Positions 24,867 to 32,282 of a stretch of DNA of 40,017 bases are shown here, piece by piece; position 1 is the first letter of the stretch; every line of letters starts with the position of its first letter. Source of the DNA: Collinsella aerofaciens. Its GTDB lineage: Bacteria; Actinomycetota; Coriobacteriia; Coriobacteriales; Coriobacteriaceae. The translations under genes and the position numbers were made by a program. The stretch is taken from positions 1 to 40,017 of the forward strand of contig NZ_SPFY01000020.1 in assembly GCF_005844325.1 (NCBI RefSeq). Reading direction: 5' to 3'. Below the pieces are notes generated by a model. It saw only the letters and a program-made list of their open reading frames with translations, had not been told where the DNA came from and did no database searches.

Positions 24867-24891
24867 TTACGCCGTTTGTAAAACGGCGTAA
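24867..24891 (-). terminator. Hairpin directly after larE-like gene
   Basis: Perfect 11-bp stem TTACGCCGTTT / AAACGGCGTAA with a three-base loop, one base beyond the larE-like stop codon on the reverse strand. The T tract is short, so it may act mainly as a 3' end stabiliser. Confidence 0.6.
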
Positions 24892-24892
24892 T

Positions 24893-25771
24893 CTAAAGGT
24901 TCATGTTGCCGTGGATGTAGGGGGTGACCTCGGGGGAGATATGGTCGCAGCCCAGCTCGCGCAGCGCGGACTCGATAACGGCGGGCAGCGGGGTCTTGCC
25001 CTTGTCGTCGACGGCGGCACCGCCGAGGGCGGCAATCTTGGCGACATCTGCGGGTGCGGCCTCGATATGCATGCAGCCGCCGACCAGGCGTGCGCGGACC
25101 TGAGCCAAGTCAAGATCGTGCAGGTAATCCTCGCAGGCGCGGATTAAATCGACCTTCTCGCGCGTAAGCTCCTCGCCCGTGGGGACGCGCGTGGCAAGAC
25201 ATGCTCCCGCCGGCAGGTTCCAAACAGGATAGCCCCATGCGCGCAGCAGCTCGCGCTCTTCGTCCTTGGTAAAGCCGACCTCCATGAGAGGGGAGCGTAC
25301 GCCGAGCTCTTCTGCCGCGCGCATGCCAGGGCGGTAGTCACCGCGATCGCTTGCATTGCTGCCATCGATGACGGTGGGAAAGCCGAGCGACTTGGCGTGG
25401 TTGACGATGGCGGTAAAGCCGGCGTGCTTGCAGTGGTAGCAGCGATTAGCATCGTTGCAGGCTACTTGGGGGAGCTGCAGCTGATCCACCGAAAGATTGA
25501 GCACGGGGAGCTTAAAATGCGGCCCCTCATTGGCCTGTCCATCAACGGACTGCTCAAACGAAGTCTGTTCGGGCGTGCCGATGAGCGGCGTGGTGAGATG
25601 GACGAGGAGGGTATTGGTAGGCATGATGCGGGCACAGACCGCGGCCAAAAAGCTGCTGTCGACACCACCGGAAAAGCCGATGGCGACGCGTCCGTATGCC
25701 AAAAGCAGCTGCTCGAGTGCTGCGAGTTTGTCCTGAAGCTCCTCTGTGGGTGCGGCGGTGTCTGAAAGCAT
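24893..25771 (-). CDS. larE: LarE-like ATP-dependent sacrificial sulfur transferase
   Basis: 292 residues, PP-loop ATPase of the LarE/TIGR00268 group. The PP-loop is SGGVDSS at 34-40. NRCYHCK (C111, C114) and VIDGSNASDRGDYRPGMRAAEELGVRSPL are family motifs. C191 in PAGACLATR aligns with the cysteine that LarE sacrifices to put sulfur on the nickel-pincer nucleotide cofactor of lactate racemase. The extra CxxC could instead support the Fe-S type seen in some LarE proteins. No larA, larB or larC is in this window, so the role rests on sequence alone; a different thiolation target remains possible. Start ATG 25771. Divergent from the HAD gene. Confidence 0.8.
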   Translation of the reverse strand: MLSDTAAPTEELQDKLAALEQLLLAYGRVAIGFSGGVDSSFLAAVCARIMPTNTLLVHLTTPLIGTPEQTSFEQSVDGQANEGPHFKLPVLNLSVDQLQLPQVACNDANRCYHCKHAGFTAIVNHAKSLGFPTVIDGSNASDRGDYRPGMRAAEELGVRSPLMEVGFTKDEERELLRAWGYPVWNLPAGACLATRVPTGEELTREKVDLIRACEDYLHDLDLAQVRARLVGGCMHIEAAPADVAKIAALGGAAVDDKGKTPLPAVIESALRELGCDHISPEVTPYIHGNMNL

Positions 25772-25867
25772 GAAAGTTCCTTACAGTAATTAAAGCTCGG
25801 ATGAAACTATAATCCCACCGAGCTGCTTGTCATAAGACTTCCAGCTATGTAACGAAAGTGCAATATG

Positions 25868-25884
25868 CTATATACGTTATATAC
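25868..25884. promoter_or_regulatory. Symmetric TATATA-CGT-TATATA site in divergent gap
   Basis: TATATA (25869-25874) and TATATA (25878-25883) around CGT, in the 168-base gap between the divergent larE-like and HAD genes. It could be an operator or overlapping promoter parts; no matched -35 box was fixed. Confidence 0.3.
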
Positions 25885-25939
25885 AAGCTTGTAAAGTGCG
25901 GTAGAGTGGCAGTAATGCAATCCGGCGAGGGGGACCGAT

Positions 25940-26590
25940 ATGATCAAGGCTGTTATTTTTGACATGGATGGAACGCTGGTCGATACCGAGCGTTTGGGGA
26001 TTAAGGCCTGGAAGGTAGGCGCCGCTGAGCTGGGGCTCGCGATTGATGAAGCGCTGATCCATCAGTTTATCGGCCGCACGCTGCCCGATGTTATGGACAT
26101 CCTCGATAAGCATTATGGCAGCCACGAAACCACCGAGGCGATCTATCGTCGCCACAAGGAGATTCGCGACGAGATGGTCAAGACCGAACTGGAACTTAAG
26201 GCCGGCGCCGCCGAGTGCCTAGACGAGCTGCTGGCTGCGGGCTATCACGTTGGTCTAGCGACGTCGTCGCGCCTCGTTACGGCCGAGCGCAACCTTAAGA
26301 TGGTTGGCCTCTTTGACAAGTTTGAAACGGTAACGTGTGGCGAGGACGTCGTGCACGGCAAGCCCGACCCCGAGATGTATCTGCTCGCCTGCGAGCGCGC
26401 GGGCTTTGCTCCCGAGGAATGTGCCGTGGTCGAGGATTCGCGCAACGGTTGCGTCTCGGGCATTACGGCCGGCTGCCATGTCTTTGCCGTCCCCGATATC
26501 GTGCCGCTGCCGCAGGACGTGGTGGATGGCTGCGAGGCCGTGCTCGATACGTTGTTCGACCTGGCGGCGGCGGTCAAGGCCGTGCGCTAG
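25940..26590 (+). CDS. HAD-superfamily phosphatase (PGMB/phosphoglycolate type)
   Basis: 216 residues. Motif I DMDGTLVDTE at 8-17 gives the nucleophile Asp8 and acid/base Asp10. An alpha-helical C1 cap follows (about 18-85), then motif II Ser in LATSSR, motif III Lys in HGKPDPEMY and motif IV in VVEDSRNG. This is the subfamily of beta-phosphoglucomutases, phosphoglycolate and sugar-phosphate phosphatases. The substrate is not deducible. ATG 25940 has GAGGGGG upstream. Single gene with a terminator. Confidence 0.9.
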   Translation: MIKAVIFDMDGTLVDTERLGIKAWKVGAAELGLAIDEALIHQFIGRTLPDVMDILDKHYGSHETTEAIYRRHKEIRDEMVKTELELKAGAAECLDELLAAGYHVGLATSSRLVTAERNLKMVGLFDKFETVTCGEDVVHGKPDPEMYLLACERAGFAPEECAVVEDSRNGCVSGITAGCHVFAVPDIVPLPQDVVDGCEAVLDTLFDLAAAVKAVR

Positions 26591-26637
26591 ACAATTGCGG
26601 CGTTGAAACGAGCAATTGCTTACGTTTGCGCTTAAAC

Positions 26638-26669
26638 AAAAGGGGTCCGGCAATGGTCGGGCCCCTTTT
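26638..26669. terminator. Bidirectional terminator between HAD gene and LacI gene
   Basis: AAAAGGGGTCC (26638-26648) pairs with GGGCCCCTTTT (26659-26669), with A-rich and T-rich sides, in the convergent gap. Confidence 0.88.
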
Positions 26670-26703
26670 GCTTAAGCGGCGACTTAGCATACTCGCGGGC
26701 GTG

Positions 26704-27813
26704 CTATAGATACGCACCGAGGTTGATGGCCGTGGCGTCGGTCTGGCTGCTTGCCTGGGTGCTGGCGCGTTCCAGTAGGAACGGACGTACCAGTTCTTGG
26801 CGGTTGATATCCTCGGCGGCGACTGCGGTGACGGTACGCGCTGCGGAGCCGACACGGATATGCTTGATCTTTGCCGGGGCCTTGTTCTCGATTTGCTCCA
26901 TCAGCAGTTGGACACCCTTGCGGCCAATCTCGTAGCCCGGGGGCGCTACCGTAGTGAGCGGGACCGATCCGCTCCAAGCGAGCGGGTTGCCGTCGCATCC
27001 GGCCACGCGTACTTGCCCGGGGACAGAGATGCCCTTGTCGACCAGTGCCGAAACGACACCCGAGGCCAACACATCGGTCAGGCCGACGACAAAATCGGGA
27101 CGTTCGTCCGCGGGGCGCTCGGCGATTTGGGCACCGATGCCGTAGCCGTCGGCAGCGGTATTCCATTCGCCGGCGTCGATGACTTCGATCTTGATATCGG
27201 GGTGCAGGGCGAGCGCCTTATGAATGCCAAGGACGCGCAGGGTGAGTTGCATAAATGCTGCTCGGCCGACGACGACAATATGGTGCGCGCCGCGGGCGAT
27301 AGCAAGTTCGGCAATGATGCGACCCTGGGCCTCGTTGTCGGCCGCTACGTAGTAGCCGGGCTCGGAGCAATGGATGTCCAGATGGACGATCGGCACGGGC
27401 ATCTTGGTCATGGCGGGGTGCCAGTCGGGGGATGCCATGGGCTGAACCATGACGCCGGACATCTGGGTGCCCATAAAGTAGCGCAGGTAATGGTCCTCGA
27501 GAATATCGTCGTTATCGGCGTTGGCGATGAGCAAGTCGTAGCCGTGCTTGCGGGCCTCGTTGTGGGCGCCGCTGGCGATTTGGAGCGAAAAACCGTGATC
27601 GAGACGGGGGAGCACCAGGCCAAAGGACTTGGTAGCGCCGCCCGCGAGCTGACGGGCGCTTTGGTTGGGCAGGTAGCCAAGGCGATTGATGGTCTCGTTG
27701 ATGAGCTTGAGGGTCTCGGGGTGCAGCTTTTCGGGGTGGTTGAGCGCGTTGGAAACCGTGCCCAACGAAACCCCGGCCTCGCGCGCGACGTCGCTGATTT
27801 TTACCTTTGCCAT
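26704..27813 (-). CDS. LacI-family transcriptional regulator (next to glmS)
   Basis: 369 residues. Helix-turn-helix KISDVAREAGVSLGTVSNALNHPE at the N-terminus, hinge SARQLAGGATK, then an effector domain (FGLVLPRLDHGFSLQIASGAHNEARKHGYDLLIANADND). A C-terminal tail of about 30 residues, rich in Ser, Thr and Ala, goes beyond the usual LacI end. Start ATG is about 27813, preceded by AAAGGGG. The frame stays open far upstream, antisense to glmS, but that is composition only. Divergent from glmS, though control of glmS is not shown; an unlinked or self target is equally possible. Confidence 0.9.
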   Translation of the reverse strand: MAKVKISDVAREAGVSLGTVSNALNHPEKLHPETLKLINETINRLGYLPNQSARQLAGGATKSFGLVLPRLDHGFSLQIASGAHNEARKHGYDLLIANADNDDILEDHYLRYFMGTQMSGVMVQPMASPDWHPAMTKMPVPIVHLDIHCSEPGYYVAADNEAQGRIIAELAIARGAHHIVVVGRAAFMQLTLRVLGIHKALALHPDIKIEVIDAGEWNTAADGYGIGAQIAERPADERPDFVVGLTDVLASGVVSALVDKGISVPGQVRVAGCDGNPLAWSGSVPLTTVAPPGYEIGRKGVQLLMEQIENKAPAKIKHIRVGSAARTVTAVAAEDINRQELVRPFLLERASTQASSQTDATAINLGAYL

Positions 27814-27864
27814 AGCGGCCCCTTTGATGCGTTTCAAGTACAAGCCAGATTGTAGCATCCCAAA

Positions 27865-27915
27865 CCTTCCAAAAAGGGACAGGTTTATTTTGGCAGGTTT
27901 TATCTGGGCAAACGC
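27865..27915 (-). repeat. Dispersed repeat family A, copy 3 (reverse)
   Basis: Reverse complement of copies 1, 2 and 4: on the minus strand GATAAAACCTGCC, AAAATAAACCTGTCCC, TTTTTGGAAGG. It starts about 52 bases upstream of the LacI start, in its leader. Confidence 0.85.
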
Positions 27916-27928
27916 TATTGCCAGCGCG

Positions 27929-27963
27929 ACCACCACGAAGGGGGCAGGCACCTTTGTGGTGGT
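27929..27963. repeat. Dispersed repeat family B, copy in glmS-lacI gap
   Basis: ACCACCACGAAGG (27929-27941) pairs with CCTTTGTGGTGGT (27951-27963) with one G-T pair. The loop region AAGGGGGCAGGCACCTTTGT is clearly related to the 21156 and 39903 palindromes. Confidence 0.65.
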
Positions 27964-27990
27964 TTGGACCGGCTGGACGTGTGTGCATCG

Positions 27991-28016
27991 AGTGGTATCT
28001 AAGTTGAGATACCACT
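27991..28016 (+). promoter_or_regulatory. Inverted repeat upstream of glmS, candidate operator
   Basis: AGTGGTATCT-N6-AGATACCACT, perfect ten-base arms. A second palindrome GAGTA-CAA-TACTC (28043-28055) overlaps TACAAT (28046-28051), a probable -10 of glmS. I saw no glmS ribozyme in the leader, so control is likely by a protein at these sites. Together with the two repeats these explain most of the 312-base gap. Confidence 0.5.
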
Positions 28017-28125
28017 TCTGGTATATCAGCTTGCGTTTGCGTGAGTACAATACTCGAACGTTATACGTCTCAGCGCCCCTTGTGCGTGGACGTCTTGCAG
28101 TCACGCGAACGAAGGGATTTATCTT

Positions 28126-29973
28126 ATGTGCGGAATCGTCGGCTACACCGGCTCTGATATTGCAAAGAACATCCTGGTCACGGGCCTCAAGCGTATGGAG
28201 TATCGCGGCTATGACTCCTCGGGTGTCGCGCTCGAGGTGGGCGAGGGCGCCGCGGCGCACCTCGATGTCATCCGCCGCGTGGGCAAGGTCGCGGGCTTGG
28301 AGAGCGAGCTTTCCAACATTGACAGCGACGCTACCTGCGGTATCGGCCACACCCGTTGGGCCACCCACGGCAAGCCCTCCGTCGTTAACGCTCACCCCCA
28401 CACCAGCTGCGACGGCCGTATCGCCATCGTCCACAACGGCATCATCGAGAACTTCGCCGAGCTGCGCGAAGAGCTGGAGGGTCGCGGCCACCACTTTAAG
28501 AGCGAGACCGATACCGAGGTCTTCGCGCATCTGATCGAAGAGGCTTATGCCGAGACGCACGACCTGATGGCCTCCGTGCGCGAGGCTTGCACCCACGTGG
28601 TCGGTGCCTATGGTCTGGCCGCCGTGTGCGCTGACGAGCCCGGCGTGATCGCCGTGGCCCGCAAGGATTCCCCGATCGTGGTCGGCGCGGGCGAGACCGG
28701 CGCCTATGTCGCCTCCGACGTCATCGCGCTCATCGACGCCACCCGCGATGTCGTGGTGCTCGAGGACGGTCAGTTTGCCAAGCTCACGCCCGCAGGCGTC
28801 GAGTACACCGACGAGGCCGGCAACGTTATCGAGCCCAAGGTCACCCACATCGATTGGGACCTGGACATGGCAGAAAAGGGCGGTTATCCCGACTTTATGC
28901 TCAAGGAGATTCACGAGCAGCCGCGCGTCGTGCGCGACACGCTGGTTGGTCGTATGACGCCGGCCGGCGAGCTCGACATCGACGAGCTGGGCCTTTCGCT
29001 CGAGGAGCTCAACGACATCGACCGCGTCTACGTGATCGCTTGCGGCACCAGCTATCACGCTGGCCTCATTGCCAAGAATCTCATTGAGGGCTGGGCTCGC
29101 ATCCCCACCGAGGTGGAGGCGGCCAGCGAGTTCCGTTATCGCAACCCCATCATTACGCCGACGACGCTTGTCGTTGCCGTGTCCCAGTCGGGCGAGACGG
29201 CCGATACCCTTGCCGCCATTCGCGATGCGCGCATCAAGGGTGCCAAGGTCTTCGGCATCACCAACGTGGTGGGCAGCCCCGTGGCGCGTGAGAGCGACGG
29301 CGTCATCTACACCAAGGCCAACAAGGAGATCGCGGTCGCCTCGACCAAGAGCTTCATCGGCCAGGTCGTGAGCCTTACGCTTTTGGCTCTGCTGCTGGCG
29401 CAGGTCAAGTACCGCTTGACCACCAAGCAGGCGCGCATGCTGTTCCGCGAGCTTTCCGATACGGCCGAGCAGATCCAGTGGATTTTGGATACCCAAACCG
29501 AGGCCGTGCATGAGGCCGCCCTGCTGTGCAAGGACGCGCAGTCGGCGCTGTTCGTGGGCCGTGGCATGGGTGCCGCTATTTCCTACGAGGGCGCGCTCAA
29601 GCTCAAAGAGGTCAGCTACCTGCACGCCGAGGCCTACGCCGCCGGTGAGATGAAGCACGGCCCCATCGCGCTGATCGACCCGGGCTTCCCTGTCATCGCC
29701 GTGGCCACCAAGAGTGCCATCTACGACAAGACCGTGTCGAACCTCATGGAGTGCAAGGCGCGCGGCGCCAAGGTCATCGTCGTTGCCACCGAGGGCGACG
29801 AGGAGATCAACAAGATCGCCGACTGCATTATCCGCGTGCCAGCAGTCCGCGACGTGTTCAGCCCCATCACGGCGAGCGTCCCGCTGCAGCTGCTCGCCCG
29901 CGAGGTCGCCATCCTGCGCGGCTGCGACGTCGACCAACCCCGAAACCTGGCGAAAAGCGTCACGGTCGAGTAG
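28126..29973 (+). CDS. glmS: Glutamine-fructose-6-phosphate aminotransferase
   Basis: 615 residues, usual length. Makes glucosamine-6-phosphate from fructose-6-phosphate and glutamine, the first step to UDP-GlcNAc. The N-terminal nucleophile Cys2 is in MCGIVGYTG; the glutaminase domain spans to about 240 with RWATHG and NGIIENF. Two SIS sugar-isomerase domains follow (CGTSYHAG, SQSGETADT, TKSFIGQV), and the protein ends in the family tail QPRNLAKSVTVE. Start ATG 28126 has AAGGGA upstream. Single gene with a strong terminator at 29997. Confidence 0.97.
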   Translation: MCGIVGYTGSDIAKNILVTGLKRMEYRGYDSSGVALEVGEGAAAHLDVIRRVGKVAGLESELSNIDSDATCGIGHTRWATHGKPSVVNAHPHTSCDGRIAIVHNGIIENFAELREELEGRGHHFKSETDTEVFAHLIEEAYAETHDLMASVREACTHVVGAYGLAAVCADEPGVIAVARKDSPIVVGAGETGAYVASDVIALIDATRDVVVLEDGQFAKLTPAGVEYTDEAGNVIEPKVTHIDWDLDMAEKGGYPDFMLKEIHEQPRVVRDTLVGRMTPAGELDIDELGLSLEELNDIDRVYVIACGTSYHAGLIAKNLIEGWARIPTEVEAASEFRYRNPIITPTTLVVAVSQSGETADTLAAIRDARIKGAKVFGITNVVGSPVARESDGVIYTKANKEIAVASTKSFIGQVVSLTLLALLLAQVKYRLTTKQARMLFRELSDTAEQIQWILDTQTEAVHEAALLCKDAQSALFVGRGMGAAISYEGALKLKEVSYLHAEAYAAGEMKHGPIALIDPGFPVIAVATKSAIYDKTVSNLMECKARGAKVIVVATEGDEEINKIADCIIRVPAVRDVFSPITASVPLQLLAREVAILRGCDVDQPRNLAKSVTVE

Positions 29974-29996
29974 TTGGTTCCGCCGTTCTAGCGACT

Positions 29997-30032
29997 AAGG
30001 CCCGGCTCCGCATCAAGACGGAGCCGGGCCTT
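29997..30032 (+). terminator. Terminator after glmS
   Basis: Perfect 14-bp stem (29997-30010 with 30019-30032), loop of eight bases, then GTTG. The flanking A and T positions let it act for either convergent gene. Confidence 0.85.
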
Positions 30033-30035
30033 GTT

Positions 30036-30086
30036 GCATTTGCTCGGATAAAACCTGCCAAAATAAACCTGTCCCTATTTGGCAGG
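30036..30086 (+). repeat. Dispersed repeat family A, copy 4
   Basis: GATAAAACCTGCC, AAAATAAACCTGTCCC, TATTTGGCAGG. It fills the space between the glmS terminator and the GntR stop codon and abuts that stop codon exactly (30087-30089). Confidence 0.85.
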
Positions 30087-30818
30087 TTAGCGGAGCTTGC
30101 TGGTCTCGAAGTACTCGGGGAACTGGTCCAGAACCTCGGTTTGATTGCGGAACATCATGTGCAGGTGCTTGCTGACCAAAAAGCTCGCTTCGATGGGGTC
30201 GCGACCGGCGATAGCGCGGCGAATCTGCTTGTGCTCGTTCACGATGTCCTGATTGTCGAGAACCTGCGTGGCGGCGCGCAGCCAGCGGAAGCGCTCCAGG
30301 TCGGCATTGGTCTCTTCGAGCCACGACCACACGGTGCTGCGACATGCGATGCTAAAAATCATGTGATGCATGAGGTTGTCGCTCAAAAAGAAGCCGATGC
30401 GATCCTCCTCGGCCATGGCCTTTTCCTGCAGCACGATGGCGCGGTCGAGCTGCTCGATGCCGGCCGACGTGGCGCGCGCACAGCACTCCACAATCACCTG
30501 CTTTTCCAGATGCTCGCGGATGTAACAGGCACTCTCGGCAAGGGTGAGGTTGATGGGCGAGACGTAGGTGCCGCTCTGGGGCACGGTGCGCACCAGGCCT
30601 TCCTGCGCCAAGCGAACCAAAGCCTCGCGCACGGGCGTGCGACCCATGTCCAGGTCATCGCAAAGCTGCTTGACGCCCAGCTTTTCGCCCGGCTTGTAGT
30701 CCAGGTAGACGATTTTGCGTCGAATGGTGTGGTAGGACTGGTCCTGTAGGCTCGTTTCCTGCTCGCCGACGTGCATCGATTCTTCCATAGCGCCTCGCAA
30801 CTGTTCTATCAAACTCAT
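30087..30818 (-). CDS. GntR-family regulator with FCD domain
   Basis: 243 residues. Winged helix at about 28-95: YHTIRRKIVYLDYKPGEKLGVKQLCDDLDMGRTPVREALVRLAQEGLV is the GntR pattern. The C-terminal all-helical FCD domain (about 100-230) has the Asp/His metal positions likely in DNLMHHMIF and VSKHLHMM, typical of regulators that sense organic acids or sugar acids. Start ATG 30818. Divergent, with a 163-base gap, from the YeiH-type membrane protein, which is the most likely target. Ligand unknown. Confidence 0.88.
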   Translation of the reverse strand: MSLIEQLRGAMEESMHVGEQETSLQDQSYHTIRRKIVYLDYKPGEKLGVKQLCDDLDMGRTPVREALVRLAQEGLVRTVPQSGTYVSPINLTLAESACYIREHLEKQVIVECCARATSAGIEQLDRAIVLQEKAMAEEDRIGFFLSDNLMHHMIFSIACRSTVWSWLEETNADLERFRWLRAATQVLDNQDIVNEHKQIRRAIAGRDPIEASFLVSKHLHMMFRNQTEVLDQFPEYFETSKLR

Positions 30819-30981
30819 ATGTCAGTTGTTAATTATGCCGCGAATCAGCTCTCCGCGGTGGGTAATTCGGCTGTTGCCTGAGAACTATCGCGGCATCTTA
30901 GTCTGTGTTTGCGCAAGGCTGTGCTCAATGTTGCCGTATCATAAGCCGTCGCAAACGTGAAATAGAAAGAAGGAATCCCAT

Positions 30982-32016
30982 ATGCAACTGGCAAATATCG
31001 TACGCGAGCGCTGGAAAGGCGTCTTGTTCTGCCTGATCATCGCCATTCCCGCGACGTTGCTCGGCAAACAGGTTGAGGTGGTCGGCGGTCCGGTATTCGC
31101 CATCCTCTTTGGCATGGTCCTGGCGCTCGTCTTTCCCAAGAATCGTCGCGAACAGCTCGCCGCCGGCGTCACCTATACGTCCAAAAAAGTCTTGCAGTAC
31201 GCGGTTATCCTGCTTGGCTTTGGCATGAACCTCTCCCAGATTCTGTCCAAGGGCGCCCAGTCGCTGCCGATTATCGTGGCGACAATCTCGACCTCGCTTG
31301 TCATCGCCTTTGTGCTCTGCCGCGTTATGAACGTGCCGGGTAAGATCGCGACGCTTGTGGGTGTGGGTTCGTCGATTTGTGGCGGTTCTGCCATCGCCGC
31401 GACCGCACCCGTCATCGATGCCGACGATCGCGAGATTGCCCAGGCTATTTCGGTCATCTTCCTGTTTAACGTTATCGCGGCGCTCGTGTTTCCGACGCTC
31501 GGCGGCATGCTCGGGCTGACCAACGAGGGCTTTGGCCTGTTTGCCGGTACCGCCATTAACGACACCTCGTCCGTAACGGCTGCGGCGAGCGCTTGGGACA
31601 GCATGCATCCCGGCGCCAATGTGCTCGAGAGCGCCGCGGTGGTCAAGCTCACCAGGACGCTGGCCATTATTCCTATCACGCTGGTCCTCGCATGCTGGCA
31701 GATGCATCTGGCGCGCAAGGCCGGCGGCGACGCCAAGAGCACGTTCTCGTTTAAGCGCGCATTTCCCATGTTCGTGCTGTTCTTTGTGCTGGCGAGCGTG
31801 ATCACCACGGTGTTTCAGCTTCCCGCGTCCTTTACGGCGCCCATCAAGGAGCTGTCGAAATTCTTTATTGTGATGGCCATGGCGGCTATTGGCTTTAATA
31901 CCGATATCGTCGAGCTGGTCAAAAAGGGCGGCAAGCCCATCGCATTGGGCTTTTGCTGCTGGATTGGCATTGCGTGCATGAGTTTGGGAATGCAACACGT
32001 ACTGGGAATCTGGTAG
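30982..32016 (+). CDS. YeiH/UPF0324 family putative sulfate (anion) exporter
   Basis: 344 residues, almost entirely membrane, with about 9-10 segments. Family motifs: LLGFGMNLSQIL, SSICGGSAIAATAPVIDADD and GTAINDTSSVTAAAS, which characterise the YeiH / UPF0324 (Cons_hypoth698) proteins, linked in some bacteria to export of sulfate from taurine or sulfoacetate use. That role is family-based only; no sulfonate genes are nearby. Start ATG 30982 has AGAAGGAAT upstream. Divergent from the GntR/FCD regulator. Confidence 0.88.
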   Translation: MQLANIVRERWKGVLFCLIIAIPATLLGKQVEVVGGPVFAILFGMVLALVFPKNRREQLAAGVTYTSKKVLQYAVILLGFGMNLSQILSKGAQSLPIIVATISTSLVIAFVLCRVMNVPGKIATLVGVGSSICGGSAIAATAPVIDADDREIAQAISVIFLFNVIAALVFPTLGGMLGLTNEGFGLFAGTAINDTSSVTAAASAWDSMHPGANVLESAAVVKLTRTLAIIPITLVLACWQMHLARKAGGDAKSTFSFKRAFPMFVLFFVLASVITTVFQLPASFTAPIKELSKFFIVMAMAAIGFNTDIVELVKKGGKPIALGFCCWIGIACMSLGMQHVLGIW

Positions 32017-32070
32017 AGAAGTAGCTTGTTTGCGTGCTGGTTGCTGGTGAGCGCATTCTCACGGTGGAGC

Positions 32071-32157
32071 GATAGGAGCTCTTGCGGGTATGGCTTGTCC
32101 GCAGGTTTATAAGTCCCGAAGAGCTCTTATCGCCCCGCCAGGATGGCGATGCGGGGC
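32071..32157 (+). promoter_or_regulatory. Two tandem hairpins in leader of the NtrC-like regulator
   Basis: GATAGGAGCTCTT (32071-32083) pairs with AAGAGCTCTTATC (32119-32131), 13 bp with one G-T pair, directly followed by GCCCCGC (32132-32138) with GCGGGGC (32151-32157). No T run follows. About 125 bases remain to the start codon. Could be the 3' end of the YeiH gene message or a regulated leader. Confidence 0.5.
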
Positions 32158-32282
32158 AACACCTATACTCGCAGGACGGCGCTTTCTGCCCTATAGTGTT
32201 TGGTGAGCAATATCGTTCAATTTTGAAACACTCGGTCGTGCGACCGTCGGCGGCTGCATGTCGCCGCGGACAGGGGCAAATC

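Noticed and set aside
24689-25147. Possible forward gene across the repeat block and the larE-like gene
   Set aside because: It runs through repeat family A and antisense to LarE, with no ribosome site or recognisable product.
28017-28125. glmS ribozyme
   Set aside because: The leader is too short and lacks the recognisable core; palindromic protein sites are the better explanation.
27814-29937. Upstream open extension of the second LacI gene to over 1000 residues
   Set aside because: The extension is antisense to glmS; the LacI family begins at MAKVKISDVAREAG with a ribosome site directly before it.
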